64,000 bases of DNA, from NCBI RefSeq assembly GCF_012767755.2, contig NZ_AP023189.1, positions 2,544,001 to 2,608,000 of the forward strand, given 5' to 3'. Source of the DNA: Pseudomonas tohonis (lineage in GTDB: Bacteria; Pseudomonadota; Gammaproteobacteria; Pseudomonadales; Pseudomonadaceae). A program made the translations under genes and the position numbers. Under the pieces are notes generated by a model that was given only the letters and a program-made list of their open reading frames with translations, made no database searches and was not told the DNA's origin. This document shows, piece after piece, positions 8,783-17,419 of this stretch (position 1 is its first letter; each line of letters starts with the position of its first letter).

Positions 8783-8868
8783 CGCTTCCTTCCGCCGAAG
8801 GTGCATGACCGATCGAGCGTCCGCCCGACCCGCCCCAGAGCGGGAGCGCGGCGCCAGGAGCAGCCCCG

Positions 8869-9414
8869 ATGAGCAGCCTTACCGTCTACCACGAGTCCAG
8901 CCCCGACGTTCCGAACAAGATGCTGACCCATGTCGATGACATCGCCAGCACCCTCGCCGATGTCGGCGTGCGCTTCGAGCGTTGGCAGGCCAGTGCGCCG
9001 ATCACCGCCGGCGCGTCCCAGGAGGAGGTGATCGCCGCCTACCGCCCGCAGATCGACGCCCTGATGCAGGAGCGCGGCTACGTGACGGTGGACGTGGTCA
9101 GCCTCGACCGCGACCACCCGCAAAAGGCCGAGCTGCGTGCCAAGTTCCTCGACGAGCACCGCCACGCCGAGGACGAAGTGCGCTTCTTCGTCGCCGGGCG
9201 CGGCCTGTTCACCCTGCACATCGACGACTACGTCTACGCAGTCCTGTGCGAGAAGAACGACCTGATCTCGGTGCCCGCCGGCACCCGCCACTGGTTCGAC
9301 ATGGGCGAGGAACCGCATTTCGTCGCCATCCGCCTGTTCAACAACCCGGAGGGCTGGGTGGCGCAGTTCACCGGCGAGGACATCGCCAGCCGCTTCCCGC
9401 GGTTGGAGGATTGA
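8869..9414 (+). CDS. mtnD: Acireductone dioxygenase
   Basis: Cupin enzyme of 181 residues that cleaves acireductone with O2, giving 2-keto-4-methylthiobutyrate and formate when loaded with iron. The metal site is visible: the HxH...E set in EHRHAEDEVRFFVAG at about 97-112, and the second His in AGTRHWFDMG near 140. It follows mtnB by 86 bp and precedes mtnC by 134 bp. AGCCCCG-type weak ribosome site precedes the ATG, so coupled expression with mtnB is likely. Confidence 0.96.
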   Translation: MSSLTVYHESSPDVPNKMLTHVDDIASTLADVGVRFERWQASAPITAGASQEEVIAAYRPQIDALMQERGYVTVDVVSLDRDHPQKAELRAKFLDEHRHAEDEVRFFVAGRGLFTLHIDDYVYAVLCEKNDLISVPAGTRHWFDMGEEPHFVAIRLFNNPEGWVAQFTGEDIASRFPRLED

Positions 9415-9548
9415 GCGTGCAAACCCCATCGGTGGGCTGAAGCCCACCCTACGCCCACCCTGCGTTCGCCCCGACGGCCAGAGCCGCAGCCTGATCGCCT
9501 CTGCCTGTGGGGCCCGGGTCCACTGAACACCGAAACACTGGAGCCTGC
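9415..9548. repeat. Intergenic REP-like hairpin between mtnD and mtnC
   Basis: GGTGGGCTGAAGCCCACC (about 9431-9448) is a near-perfect hairpin followed by CTACG, the form of Pseudomonas GGGC-type REP elements. It sits inside the mtn operon, where such hairpins commonly alter mRNA decay. Nothing else is seen before mtnC. Confidence 0.5.
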
Positions 9549-10232
9549 ATGCCCATCAAAGCCATCCTCACCGATATCGAAGGCACCACCAGTGCCGTCA
9601 GCTTCGTCTTCGACGTGCTCTTCCCCTATGCCGCCCGCCACCTGCCGGAGTTCGTGCTGACCCACGCCGAGCGGGCGGATGTCGCCGAGCAGCTGCAGGC
9701 TGTGCGTGTGGAGAGCGGCGAGGCCGATGCCGATGTGCAACGGGTGGTGGAGATCCTCCTCGGCTGGATCGCCGAAGACCGCAAGGCCACGCCATTGAAG
9801 GCGCTGCAGGGCATGGTCTGGGAGCAGGGCTACGCCGCCGGCCAGCTCAAGGGCCATGTCTACCCGGATGCGGTGGAGGCGCTGAAGCGCTGGAAGCAGG
9901 ACGGCTACGGCCTCTATGTCTATTCCTCCGGCTCGATCCAGGCGCAGAAGCTGATCTTCGGGTGCTCCGAGGCGGGCGACCTGACGCCGCTGTTCTCCGG
10001 CTACTTCGACACCACCTCCGGTCCCAAGCGCGAGGCGGCCTCCTATGCGCGCATCGCCGAGGCCATCGGGCGCCCGGCCGAGGACATCCTCTTCCTCTCC
10101 GACGTGGTGCAGGAGCTGGACGCCGCGCAGCAGGCCGGCATGCCCACCATCGGCCTGGCCCGCGAAGGCGGTGAGCTCGCCGGCCATCCCACCGTGGCCA
10201 GCTTCGCCGTGATCGACCCGGCGCGCGCCTGA
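9549..10232 (+). CDS. mtnC: Enolase-phosphatase E1
   Basis: HAD-family enzyme of 227 residues that enolises and dephosphorylates 2,3-diketo-5-methylthiopentyl-1-phosphate to acireductone, the substrate of MtnD. Motif I is [16 protein letters not shown] at about 5-20, with the unusual D-x-E-G-T of this subfamily; motif II is the Ser in [12 protein letters not shown]; motif III is the [12 protein letters not shown] acid pair. The ATG at 9549 begins [12 protein letters not shown], the standard family start. Convergent with the endonuclease-like gene, 13 bp apart. Confidence 0.96.
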   Translation: MPIKAILTDIEGTTSAVSFVFDVLFPYAARHLPEFVLTHAERADVAEQLQAVRVESGEADADVQRVVEILLGWIAEDRKATPLKALQGMVWEQGYAAGQLKGHVYPDAVEALKRWKQDGYGLYVYSSGSIQAQKLIFGCSEAGDLTPLFSGYFDTTSGPKREAASYARIAEAIGRPAEDILFLSDVVQELDAAQQAGMPTIGLAREGGELAGHPTVASFAVIDPARA

Positions 10233-10245
10233 GCCGCACCGGGCC

Positions 10246-11145
10246 TCACTGGTCCAGCCACACCGCGCGGTGATCCGAGCCGCGCCAGGGCAGGGCGCCC
10301 ACCGCGCGCACCGGCCGCTCGCCGCGCACCAGGATGTGGTCCAGCCCGAGCATGCCCGGCCACCAGGTGGGGCGGATGCGCGGGCTGGTCAGGCGCAGCC
10401 CGGCGGTGGCGAGGAAATCCTGCAGGCGCGGTGAATAGGCCGTGCTGTTGAAGTCCCCCAGCACGATCACTTCCGGCCCTTCGGAGGCCACGCGCTCGGC
10501 CAGCTGCCGCAGCGACTCGTCGCGCGCTAGCGCCAGTTGCGTGCCCAGCGGCGGTGGCGGGTGCAGGCCATAGAGCACCGTGCCGTCCTCCAGCTCCGCG
10601 CGCAGGTAGGGGTAGCCGCTGGCGGCGCCGGCGAGTTCCAGCACCTGGCAGCTTTTCAGTGGCAGGCGCGAGAACAGCGCCAGGCCGAAGGGCGAGTCGG
10701 TGTAGCGGGCGCAGGCCTCGAACGGGCGCAGGGTGGCCAGCTGTTGCGACCAGGCGGGCGTGGCCTCGGTGACGAAGACCAGGTCTGCGCGCTGTTCCGC
10801 CAGCCAGCGGGCATCGGCCCCGGCGTCGGCGTTGTCCAGTTTCAGGTTGAAGGCCAGGAAGCGCCGCGCGGGGGCCTCCGTGGCCAGGGGCTCGGCGGGC
10901 AAGGGTGTCAGTGCCCAGCCCAGGGCGCCCAGCCCACAGAGCGCGAACAGCAACGATGAGGCATTGCGCGGCTGCACGGCGGCGCCGAGCAGCATCACCA
11001 CGGCCTGGATCGGCACGAAGTGGCTGAGCAGCTCCAGGCCCCAGTGCAGGCGGCCGAACTGGCCAAGCACCAGGGTGACCAGGGCCAGCCAGGCGAGCTG
11101 ATTGAGATGAAAGCGCAAGGCCTTGAGCACGCGTGCGTCCTGCAT
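10246..11145 (-). CDS. Membrane-anchored endonuclease/exonuclease/phosphatase-family protein
   Basis: A 299-residue protein with three N-terminal hydrophobic segments (about 13-32, 40-55 and 63-80) and a C-terminal EEP domain facing, by inference, the periplasm. Catalytic features are present: AFNLKLDNAD at the first metal-binding Asn, VFVTEATPAW with the Glu, VIVLGDFNSTAYSP near 220 (the GDFN motif), LDHILV, and WRGSDHRAV near the C-terminus (SDH motif). Such proteins are often annotated as UPF0 or YafD-like. Substrate, nucleic acid or phospholipid, is not determined. Confidence 0.85.
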   Translation of the reverse strand: MQDARVLKALRFHLNQLAWLALVTLVLGQFGRLHWGLELLSHFVPIQAVVMLLGAAVQPRNASSLLFALCGLGALGWALTPLPAEPLATEAPARRFLAFNLKLDNADAGADARWLAEQRADLVFVTEATPAWSQQLATLRPFEACARYTDSPFGLALFSRLPLKSCQVLELAGAASGYPYLRAELEDGTVLYGLHPPPPLGTQLALARDESLRQLAERVASEGPEVIVLGDFNSTAYSPRLQDFLATAGLRLTSPRIRPTWWPGMLGLDHILVRGERPVRAVGALPWRGSDHRAVWLDQ

Positions 11146-11259
11146 TCATGGGAAAGGCGCGAATTGTAGGCCATCCGCCGTGCCTCGCGTGATCGGCGAC
11201 GGGAACCCTGGCCGGCGCCCGTGTCCTAACACTGGAGAGCCACCCTGCCGGAGCCCACG

Positions 11260-11457
11260 ATGAGCCAACACGCGATGACCCTCTACGCCGTCCTGGGCAC
11301 GCTGTACCTGCTGCTCACCGCCTGGGCGCTGTTCAATGTGCTGGGCAGCGGCGCGCGGCGCGAGCAGAAGGTCCTCTGGACGGCCCTGTTGCTGCTGTTC
11401 CCGCTGCTCGGGCTGTTCAACTGGGCCTGGATGGGGCCGCGTCGCCAGCACCGTTGA
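11260..11457 (+). CDS. Small PLDc_N-type membrane protein
   Basis: A 65-residue two-helix membrane protein: hydrophobic stretches at about 7-28 and 40-56, with a short basic loop (GSGARREQK) between. The pattern LYLLLTAWALFNVL...KVLWTALLLLFPLLGLFNWAWMG matches the phospholipase D nuclease N-terminal (PLDc_N) motif, which is known as a stand-alone small protein. No catalytic domain is present. Paralogous to the next gene. Confidence 0.7.
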   Translation: MSQHAMTLYAVLGTLYLLLTAWALFNVLGSGARREQKVLWTALLLLFPLLGLFNWAWMGPRRQHR

Positions 11458-11508
11458 TCCAGGCTCACCTATCCTGCACTCACACCCCCCGCAATAAGGA
11501 GCATCGCC

Positions 11509-11700
11509 ATGGGTTCGATCCTCAACAGCCTGGCCGGGCTGATCATTCTCGCCCTCGACATCTGGGCCATCCTCAACGTCATCAAGAGCAACGCCGAGAT
11601 CGGCATGAAGGTGCTGTGGATCCTGCTGATCGTGCTGCTGCCGGTGATCGGCCTGATCATCTGGGCCATCGCCGGCCCGCGTGGCGACGTGAGGATATGA
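11509..11700 (+). CDS. Small PLDc_N-type membrane protein, second copy
   Basis: A 63-residue paralogue of the preceding gene with the same layout: helix 1 LIILALDIWAILNVI, loop KSNAEIGMK, helix 2 VLWILLIVLLPVIGLIIWAIAG. AAGGAG precedes its ATG. The stop overlaps the start of the phosphatase gene (ATGA), so the two are coupled. Function unknown. Confidence 0.75.
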   Translation: MGSILNSLAGLIILALDIWAILNVIKSNAEIGMKVLWILLIVLLPVIGLIIWAIAGPRGDVRI

Positions 11701-12251
11701 ACCGCCGCCGTGGCGCCTGGCTGCTGCTCTTGGCCTGCCTGGCGCTGCCGGCCCACGCCTACGAGGATGCCGCCTGGGCCGCGCTGCGCAGTGGCCAGGC
11801 GGTGTTCCTCATGCACCACGCCACCGCGCCGGGAGCGGGCGACCCCGACACCTTCCGCCTCGGCGACTGCACCACCCAGCGCAACCTCGATGCCGGCGGG
11901 CGCTACCAGGCGCAGCAGTGGGGCCAGTTGTTGCGCAGCCACTGGATCGAGGGGCCGCGCATCTTCACCGGGCGCTGGTGCCGCACCCAGGACACCGCCT
12001 TGGAAATGGGCATGGGCGCCTCGCAGCCGATGCCCGAGCTGGACTACTTCGAGGGGGATACCGCCGTCATGCAGCGCATGCGCCAGGCCATCAACGCGCT
12101 GCCACGCGGCCTGCCGCTGGTGCTGGTGACCCACGGGGTGAACATGACGGCCCTGACCGGAGTCCCGGCGGCGCCGGATGAAGCCCTGATCGTCGCGCTG
12201 CCCATCACCGAGCCGGCGCGGGTGCTGGCACGGGTGCCCGCGCCGCGCTAG
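11697..12251 (+). CDS. Exported histidine-phosphatase-like protein with altered RH motif
   Basis: A 184-residue protein with a signal peptide (AWLLLLACLALPAHA, about 7-21). The fold signature of the histidine phosphatase superfamily is present, but the N-terminal motif usually reading L-x-R-H is FLMHHATAPG here, so the phosphate-binding Arg is replaced by His while the nucleophile His stays. GRWCRTQDTA supplies a second conserved Arg, and VLVTHGVNMTALTG the C-terminal His. Activity may be altered. ATGA overlap with the small PLDc_N gene; convergent with ogt. Confidence 0.8.
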   Translation: MNRRRGAWLLLLACLALPAHAYEDAAWAALRSGQAVFLMHHATAPGAGDPDTFRLGDCTTQRNLDAGGRYQAQQWGQLLRSHWIEGPRIFTGRWCRTQDTALEMGMGASQPMPELDYFEGDTAVMQRMRQAINALPRGLPLVLVTHGVNMTALTGVPAAPDEALIVALPITEPARVLARVPAPR

Positions 12252-12275
12252 GCCCGGCGCCAGGGTGAAGGGGGG

Positions 12276-12776
12276 TCAGATGAGCTGCAGCTGATCCTGC
12301 ACCGGCTGCATCGCCGCGCCTTCCAGGCGCAAGAGGATGGCCTTGCGCTCCAGCCCTCCGCCGAACCCGGTGAGGCTGCCGTCACGGCCGATGACCCGGT
12401 GGCAGGGGATGATCACCGCGATGGGGTTGGCGCCGTTGGCCAGGCCGATGGCGCGCACCGCCTTGGGCCTGCCGATGCGCATCGCCTGGGTGGCGTAGCT
12501 GATGGTCTGGCCGTAGGGGATCTCCAGCAGCGCCTGCCAGGCGGCCCGCTGGAACTCGGTGCCCTGGGGCGCCAGCTGCAGGTCGAAGCGCTTGCGCTTG
12601 CCGGCGAAGTACTCGTCCAGCTGGCGGCAGGCCGCATCGAGCTGGCGGGTGGCCGGGTGCCAGAGCGGGTCCAGCTCCGTCGGCCGTTCGGTCTCCATGT
12701 GCAGCAGGCGCAGCCCGGCCTCGTCGCCGGCCAGCAGCAGCGGGCCTATGGGGCTGTCCTGATAGCGGAAGTACAT
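12276..12776 (-). CDS. ogt: Methylated-DNA--protein-cysteine methyltransferase
   Basis: Suicide repair protein of 166 residues that removes O6-alkyl groups from guanine. The acceptor Cys is in IIPCHRVIGRDGSLTGFGGG at about 126-145, with the HTH Arg finger in SYATQAMRIGRPKAVRAIG. The N-terminal domain resembles Ogt, without the Ada regulatory part. It begins four bases after the alkA stop, so the two repair genes form one operon. Confidence 0.95.
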   Translation of the reverse strand: MYFRYQDSPIGPLLLAGDEAGLRLLHMETERPTELDPLWHPATRQLDAACRQLDEYFAGKRKRFDLQLAPQGTEFQRAAWQALLEIPYGQTISYATQAMRIGRPKAVRAIGLANGANPIAVIIPCHRVIGRDGSLTGFGGGLERKAILLRLEGAAMQPVQDQLQLI

Positions 12777-12779
12777 GGA

Positions 12780-13670
12780 TCAGTTCTCCGATGCGTAGCT
12801 GTGCCAGAGGTACACGGCGGCGTAGGCGCGCCAGGGCCGCCAGTGTTCGGCGCGGCTGGCCAGGGCCTTGGCGCTGATGCCGGCATCGCCCCAGAACGGC
12901 GACTTGAGCAGGCCCAGGTCGGCGGTGGGGAAGGCGTCCGGCTGGCCGAAGGCGCGCAGGGCGATGTATTCGGCGGTCCAGGGGCCGATGCCGGGCAGGG
13001 CGCAGAGCCGCGCGATGAGCGCTTCGACGCCCTCGGCCACCGAGAGTTCCAGGGCACCGGAAGCCACCGCGTCGGCGAAGCGGCGCAGCGTCTCCACCCG
13101 CTTGCCGGGCATGCCGATGCCGGGCAGCGCGTCGTCGGCGATGGCGCGGGCGGTGGGGAACAGGCGCAGCGGGCCGTCGTCGGGGGAATCCGCCAGGGGC
13201 TCGCCAAGGCGCTCCACCAGGCGCCCGGCGATGGTCACCGCGGCCTTCACCGTCACCTGCTGGCCGATGATGGTGCGCACGCCCTGCTCGAAGGGGTCGA
13301 AGGCCACCGGCAGGCGCAGGCCGGGGTAGCGTTCCAGCAGGGGTTGCAGCTGCGGGTCGCCGCAGAGGTGCCGGGCGATGGCCAGGGGGTCGCTGTCGAG
13401 GTCGAACATCTGCCGCACCCGTGCCACCAGCTCCGCTTCGCGGCCGAGGCACGAGGGGCTCAGCTCCAGGGCGAGGTGCCCGGCACCGGGGCGCACGCGG
13501 AACCAGCCGTGCAGCTCGCCGAGGCGGAAGCTGCGGCAGTAGCTGGCGGCGTCGATGCGCTCGACGCCGGGCAGGCGGCGCAGGGCGAAGTGGCGCAGGA
13601 ACTGCTCCCAGCTCCAGGGTTCGATGTAGGGAAGGTGCAGGCCGGGCGGCAGGGGGGCGGATTCGTTCAT
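12780..13670 (-). CDS. alkA: DNA-3-methyladenine glycosylase II
   Basis: Base-excision glycosylase of 296 residues that removes alkylated purines. Domains: an N-terminal AlkA-type beta domain (about 1-105), then an HhH-GPD domain with the hairpin LCALPGIGPWTAEYIALRA at about 210-228 and the catalytic Asp in AFPTADLGLL near 238. No Ada regulatory domain is attached. Forms an operon with ogt and is divergent from speE, as I recall for PA1686-PA1687. Confidence 0.93.
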   Translation of the reverse strand: MNESAPLPPGLHLPYIEPWSWEQFLRHFALRRLPGVERIDAASYCRSFRLGELHGWFRVRPGAGHLALELSPSCLGREAELVARVRQMFDLDSDPLAIARHLCGDPQLQPLLERYPGLRLPVAFDPFEQGVRTIIGQQVTVKAAVTIAGRLVERLGEPLADSPDDGPLRLFPTARAIADDALPGIGMPGKRVETLRRFADAVASGALELSVAEGVEALIARLCALPGIGPWTAEYIALRAFGQPDAFPTADLGLLKSPFWGDAGISAKALASRAEHWRPWRAYAAVYLWHSYASEN

Positions 13671-13840
13671 CGGGCGACGATACCGGCGGTCGTGGCGGCT
13701 GTCTCTCGGAAACTGATCATCGAATTCCCCACCTTCGCGGTTCGACCTGAAACCCGGGCCATCGTAGAATGCGCGCCTTTTCTTCGGACGGGCCCGGGCC
13801 AGCCGCCCACCCCACCTGCAGCCATCACGGGAGACCCCTC

Positions 13841-14701
13841 ATGAGCGACTACCAGGAAACTCTCTACGAAGGCTATGGCCAGCGTTTTCGCATGGACAAG
13901 CTGCTCCATGAAGTGCGCACCGAGCACCAGCACCTGGTGATCTTCGAGAACCCGCGCATGGGCCGCGTCATGGCCCTGGACGGCGTGATCCAGACCACCG
14001 AGGCAGACGAGTTCATCTACCACGAGATGCTCACCCACGTGCCCATCCTCGCCCACGGCGCCGCGCGTCGCGTGCTGATCATCGGCGGTGGCGACGGCGG
14101 CATGCTGCGCGAGGTGCGCAAGCACAAGGGCGTCGAGAGCATCACCATGGTCGAGATCGACGGCACGGTGGTGGAGATGTGCAAGGAGTTCCTGCCCAAC
14201 CACTCCAGGGGCGCCTATGACGACCCGCGACTGAACCTGGTGATCGACGACGGCATGCGCTTCGTCGCCAGCACCGAGGAGAAGTTCGACGTGATCATCT
14301 CCGACTCCACCGACCCGATCGGCCCGGGCGAGGTGCTGTTTTCCGAGAACTTCTACCAGGCCTGCCGCCGCTGCCTGAACGAAGGCGGCATCCTGGTCAC
14401 CCAGAACGGCACGCCCTTCATGCAGCTGGGCGAGGTGCAGACCACCGCCGGCCGCATGAACGGCCTGTTCGCCGACTGGCACTTCTACCAGGCGGCCGTA
14501 CCCACCTACATCGGCGGCTCCATGACCTTCGCCTGGGGCGCCACCCACCCGGAGTCGCGCAAGGTCTCGCTGGAAACCCTGCGCCAGCGCTTCGCCGGCA
14601 GCGGCATCGTCACCCGCTACTACAACCCCGAGATCCACCTCGGCGCCTTCGCCCTGCCGCAGTACGTGCTGCAGGCCATCGGCAAACCGAGCAACGACTG
14701 A
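13841..14701 (+). CDS. speE: Spermidine synthase
   Basis: Transfers aminopropyl from decarboxylated SAM to putrescine. At 286 residues it is full length. Signatures: the [20 protein letters not shown] entrance region at about 46-65, the nucleotide loop [15 protein letters not shown] at about 80-94, and the catalytic Asp in [13 protein letters not shown] near 155. ATG at 13841 follows GGGAGA. A terminator follows the stop directly. Confidence 0.97.
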   Translation: MSDYQETLYEGYGQRFRMDKLLHEVRTEHQHLVIFENPRMGRVMALDGVIQTTEADEFIYHEMLTHVPILAHGAARRVLIIGGGDGGMLREVRKHKGVESITMVEIDGTVVEMCKEFLPNHSRGAYDDPRLNLVIDDGMRFVASTEEKFDVIISDSTDPIGPGEVLFSENFYQACRRCLNEGGILVTQNGTPFMQLGEVQTTAGRMNGLFADWHFYQAAVPTYIGGSMTFAWGATHPESRKVSLETLRQRFAGSGIVTRYYNPEIHLGAFALPQYVLQAIGKPSND

Positions 14702-14717
14702 GTCGCGCGACACCAGG

Positions 14718-14740
14718 AGGCCCCGCAAGGGGCCTTTTTT
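14718..14740 (+). terminator. Rho-independent terminator after speE
   Basis: AGGCCCC pairs with GGGGCCT across GCAA and is followed by six T residues. Confidence 0.9.
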
Positions 14741-14759
14741 GTGCCTGCCCGATGGCCGG

Positions 14760-14925
14760 TGCAGGAGCGGTTTCAACCGCGAAATGGCTCGCGAAGGACA
14801 CCGTTGCGGCACAAGACCTGTAGGGGCGAATTCATTCGCCCACGGGCAACGGCGTTGCCCTGATCGTGGAAGGCAGCCCTGCGTTCAGCCACGACAGCAG
14901 GGCAATCCCAGCCGCCCCTACAGAT
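14760..14925. repeat. REP-element cluster
   Basis: Several palindromic pieces lie together: GGAGCGGTTTCAACCGCGAA, then GTAGGGGCGAATTCATTCGC (core at 14826-14839), then a matching CCGCCCCTACAG that ends in the transporter stop region. The same core GCGAATTCATTCGC recurs near 24.4-24.85 and 30.5-30.6 kb. No gene is seen. Confidence 0.75.
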
Positions 14926-16234
14926 CGTGATGCAGGTAGCTCGCCTGCTTCGGCAGCCGCAGGCTGAAGAGGAAGGCCACCACCATCATGGCCGAGACGT
15001 ACCAGTAGAAGCTTTCCTCCATGCCGATGGACTTCAGCCCCAGCGCCGCGTATTCCGCCGAGCCGCCAAAGACGGCGTTGGCCACCGCATAGGCCAGGCC
15101 GACGCCGAGGGCGCGGACTTCCGGCGGGAACATCTCGGCCTTCACCAGGCCGCTGATGGAGGTGTACAGGCTGACGATGGCCAGCGCCACGATGATCAGC
15201 GCGAAGGCGATGTAGGGGCTCTGCACGCCCTTGAGCGCGGTGAGGATAGGCCAGGTGCACAGCGCGCCCAGGGCACCGAACCAGAGCATCGAGGTGCGCC
15301 GGCCGATGCGGTCGGAGAGGGCGCCGAACAGCGGCTGCATGAGCATGTAGACGAACAGCGCGCAGGTCATCACGGCGCTGGCGGTCTTGGTGGTCATGCC
15401 GGCGCTGTTGACCAGGTATTTCTGCATGTAGGTGGTGAAGGTGTAGAAGATCAGCGAGCCGCCGGCGGTGTAGCCGAGCACCGTGACGAAGGCGCGCTTG
15501 TGGTGGCGGAACAGGTGGCCCAGGCTGCCGGATTCCTCGCTGTGCAACTGGTCCTGGCGGGCGGTCTCGTTCAGCGAGCGGCGCAGGTAGAAGGCGATCA
15601 CCGCCGTCGCCGCGCCGATCACGAAGGGGATGCGCCAGCCCCAGGCGCGCAGTTCGTCCTCGCTCAGCACCTGCTGCAGGATCACCACCACCAGCACCGC
15701 CAGCAGCTGTCCGCCGATCAGGGTCACGTACTGGAAGGACGCGAAGAAGCCGCGCTGGCCCCTGAGCGCCACCTCGCTCATGTAGGTGGCCGTGGTGCCG
15801 TATTCACCGCCCACAGACAGCCCCTGGAACAGCCGCGCCACCAGCAGCAGCGCCGGCGCGAGGGCGCCGATGGCGGCATAGGTGGGCATGCAGGCGATGG
15901 CCAGGGAGCCGGCGCACATCATCAGCACCGAGATCATCATCGAGCGCTTGCGCCCGTACCTGTCGGCGATGCGGCCGAACAGCCAGCCGCCGATGGGGCG
16001 CATGAGGAAGCCGGCGGCGAACACGCCCGCGGTGTTGAGCAACTGCACCGTCGGATCGTCGGAGGGGAAGAAGGCCGGGGCGAAGTAGATGGAGCAGAAG
16101 GCGTAGACGTAGAAGTCGAACCACTCCACCAGGTTGCCGGAGGACGCGCCGACTATCGCGAACACGCGTTTGCGACGTTCTTCGAAGCTGTAGTGCGGAT
16201 GGGGGCCATCGAGGTGTTCGGTCGTACTGCTCAT
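14918..16234 (-). CDS. MHS-family MFS transporter, KgtP-like
   Basis: Inner-membrane proton symporter of 438 residues with twelve hydrophobic segments, in the metabolite:H+ symporter branch. Diagnostic segments are [13 protein letters not shown] at about 35-47, [18 protein letters not shown] at about 85-102, and [21 protein letters not shown] near 140. The closest well-known relatives carry alpha-ketoglutarate or other carboxylates; the substrate here is not provable. ATG at 16234 is used; a GTG 12 bases upstream is possible. Stands alone between REP elements and a GNAT gene. Confidence 0.88.
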   Translation of the reverse strand: MSSTTEHLDGPHPHYSFEERRKRVFAIVGASSGNLVEWFDFYVYAFCSIYFAPAFFPSDDPTVQLLNTAGVFAAGFLMRPIGGWLFGRIADRYGRKRSMMISVLMMCAGSLAIACMPTYAAIGALAPALLLVARLFQGLSVGGEYGTTATYMSEVALRGQRGFFASFQYVTLIGGQLLAVLVVVILQQVLSEDELRAWGWRIPFVIGAATAVIAFYLRRSLNETARQDQLHSEESGSLGHLFRHHKRAFVTVLGYTAGGSLIFYTFTTYMQKYLVNSAGMTTKTASAVMTCALFVYMLMQPLFGALSDRIGRRTSMLWFGALGALCTWPILTALKGVQSPYIAFALIIVALAIVSLYTSISGLVKAEMFPPEVRALGVGLAYAVANAVFGGSAEYAALGLKSIGMEESFYWYVSAMMVVAFLFSLRLPKQASYLHHDL

Positions 16235-16529
16235 GGGGCTGGGCACTCGTTCTGGAAGGAGTTGCGGCCCGTGCCCCGAGCGGGAGGCGGGCCGGGCCTG
16301 TCCTTGGATTGACTGCCGGTGTCACAAAATGTTGCGGCTCCTGGTGTCAGCCAAGCCCCGGTCGGGCGGGAAAGCAACGACCGCAGGGCGGCTCGCGGGG
16401 CGATGTTAGGGGACGTATAGGGCGCGCGCAGGATGGGTAGAGCTTGGCGAAACCCATGCTGTGGTGGTCGGTGGCGCTGGCGTGGGTTCGGGCTCGGGAT
16501 TGATGGGTTTCGCTGCGCTCTACGCCATC

Positions 16530-17075
16530 CTACGGGACGGGGGCGGGGATCACCGGGCCGAGGCGCAGTTGCATGGCCACCCGGTCGGCCAGGCCGAAGG
16601 CCTTTTCCTCCTTGAGGCGGCGGATCAGCTCGTCGTGCAGTTCGGCCTCCTCCAGCGGGCGGAAGCCGAGCCGGGCGTAGTAGGGGGCGTTCCAGGGAAT
16701 CTCGGCAAAGGTGGTCAGGTACAGCGCATCGTGGCCGCGTGCCTCGGCCCAGTCGCGGGCGGCGGCGATCAGGCGACGGCCGATGCCGCGCCGCCCCAGG
16801 GCCGGCAGCACGTCCAGTTCCGCGAGCAGGGCGATGCCGCCGAGCACCTCCACCAGGGCGAAGCCCACGGCCATGCCGCCGCTGTCCTGTGCCACCCACA
16901 GGCGGCCTTCGGCCTGTCCCTGGGCCAGCAGCGCCTGGGGCACGGTCGCCTCGCGCAGGAGTTCGGGAAGGGTGCCCTCCGGGAACAGGCTGGCGGCGGC
17001 GCGCTCGATCTCGGCCAGCACCGCCAGGTGGCGGGGCTCGGCCGGAACCACCGGGTAGTCCTCCTGGGCGAGCAT
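16530..17075 (-). CDS. GNAT-family N-acetyltransferase
   Basis: A 181-residue acetyltransferase. Motif A is LLAELDVLPALGRRGIGRRLI at about 88-108 (acetyl-CoA loop R-x-x-G-I-G), then YLTTFAEIPWNAPYYARLGF contains the Tyr and the G-F of motif B near 140. The fold is certain but the acceptor is unknown. Its ATG overlaps the stop of the gene upstream, forming the third gene of an AraC regulator - exported protein - GNAT operon. Confidence 0.88.
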   Translation of the reverse strand: MLAQEDYPVVPAEPRHLAVLAEIERAAASLFPEGTLPELLREATVPQALLAQGQAEGRLWVAQDSGGMAVGFALVEVLGGIALLAELDVLPALGRRGIGRRLIAAARDWAEARGHDALYLTTFAEIPWNAPYYARLGFRPLEEAELHDELIRRLKEEKAFGLADRVAMQLRLGPVIPAPVP

Positions 17076-17419
17076 CAGCGCCACTCGCCCTGCTGGTCCA
17101 CCAGCGTGCGGTCGCCCCGGGTCACGCTCAGGCGGCCGTCCTCGCCGACGAAGTAGTGGGTATCGCCGTTGTTGAACTCGTAGCCCAGGGAATGGCAGGG
17201 GGTGATGCCGTCGGCACACAGGCGCATGAGCTGGCGACCCTTGAGTTCGAGGGTGTTGCCGCTCTTCTTGCTGGTGCCCCGGTAGAGCACGTTGTCGCAG
17301 CCGACGGTGCCTTCGTCGCACTGCTCGATGATCTCGACGCGGTAGCCGGGGGTGTCCAGGGTGGCCGCCGGCAGCGGGCCGGCAACGAGCAGCAGGGGCA
17401 GGGCGAGGGCGGGTCTCAT
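17075..17419 (-). CDS. Exported hypothetical protein
   Basis: A 114-residue protein with a signal peptide (LALPLLLVAGPLPAA, about 5-19). The mature part has four Cys (QCDEGTVGCDN, RLCADGITPCHS) that could form two disulphides, and a C-terminal DGRLSVTRGD segment. No family name found. Coupled by overlap to the AraC regulator upstream (ATGA) and to the GNAT gene downstream. Confidence 0.7.
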   Translation of the reverse strand: MRPALALPLLLVAGPLPAATLDTPGYRVEIIEQCDEGTVGCDNVLYRGTSKKSGNTLELKGRQLMRLCADGITPCHSLGYEFNNGDTHYFVGEDGRLSVTRGDRTLVDQQGEWR

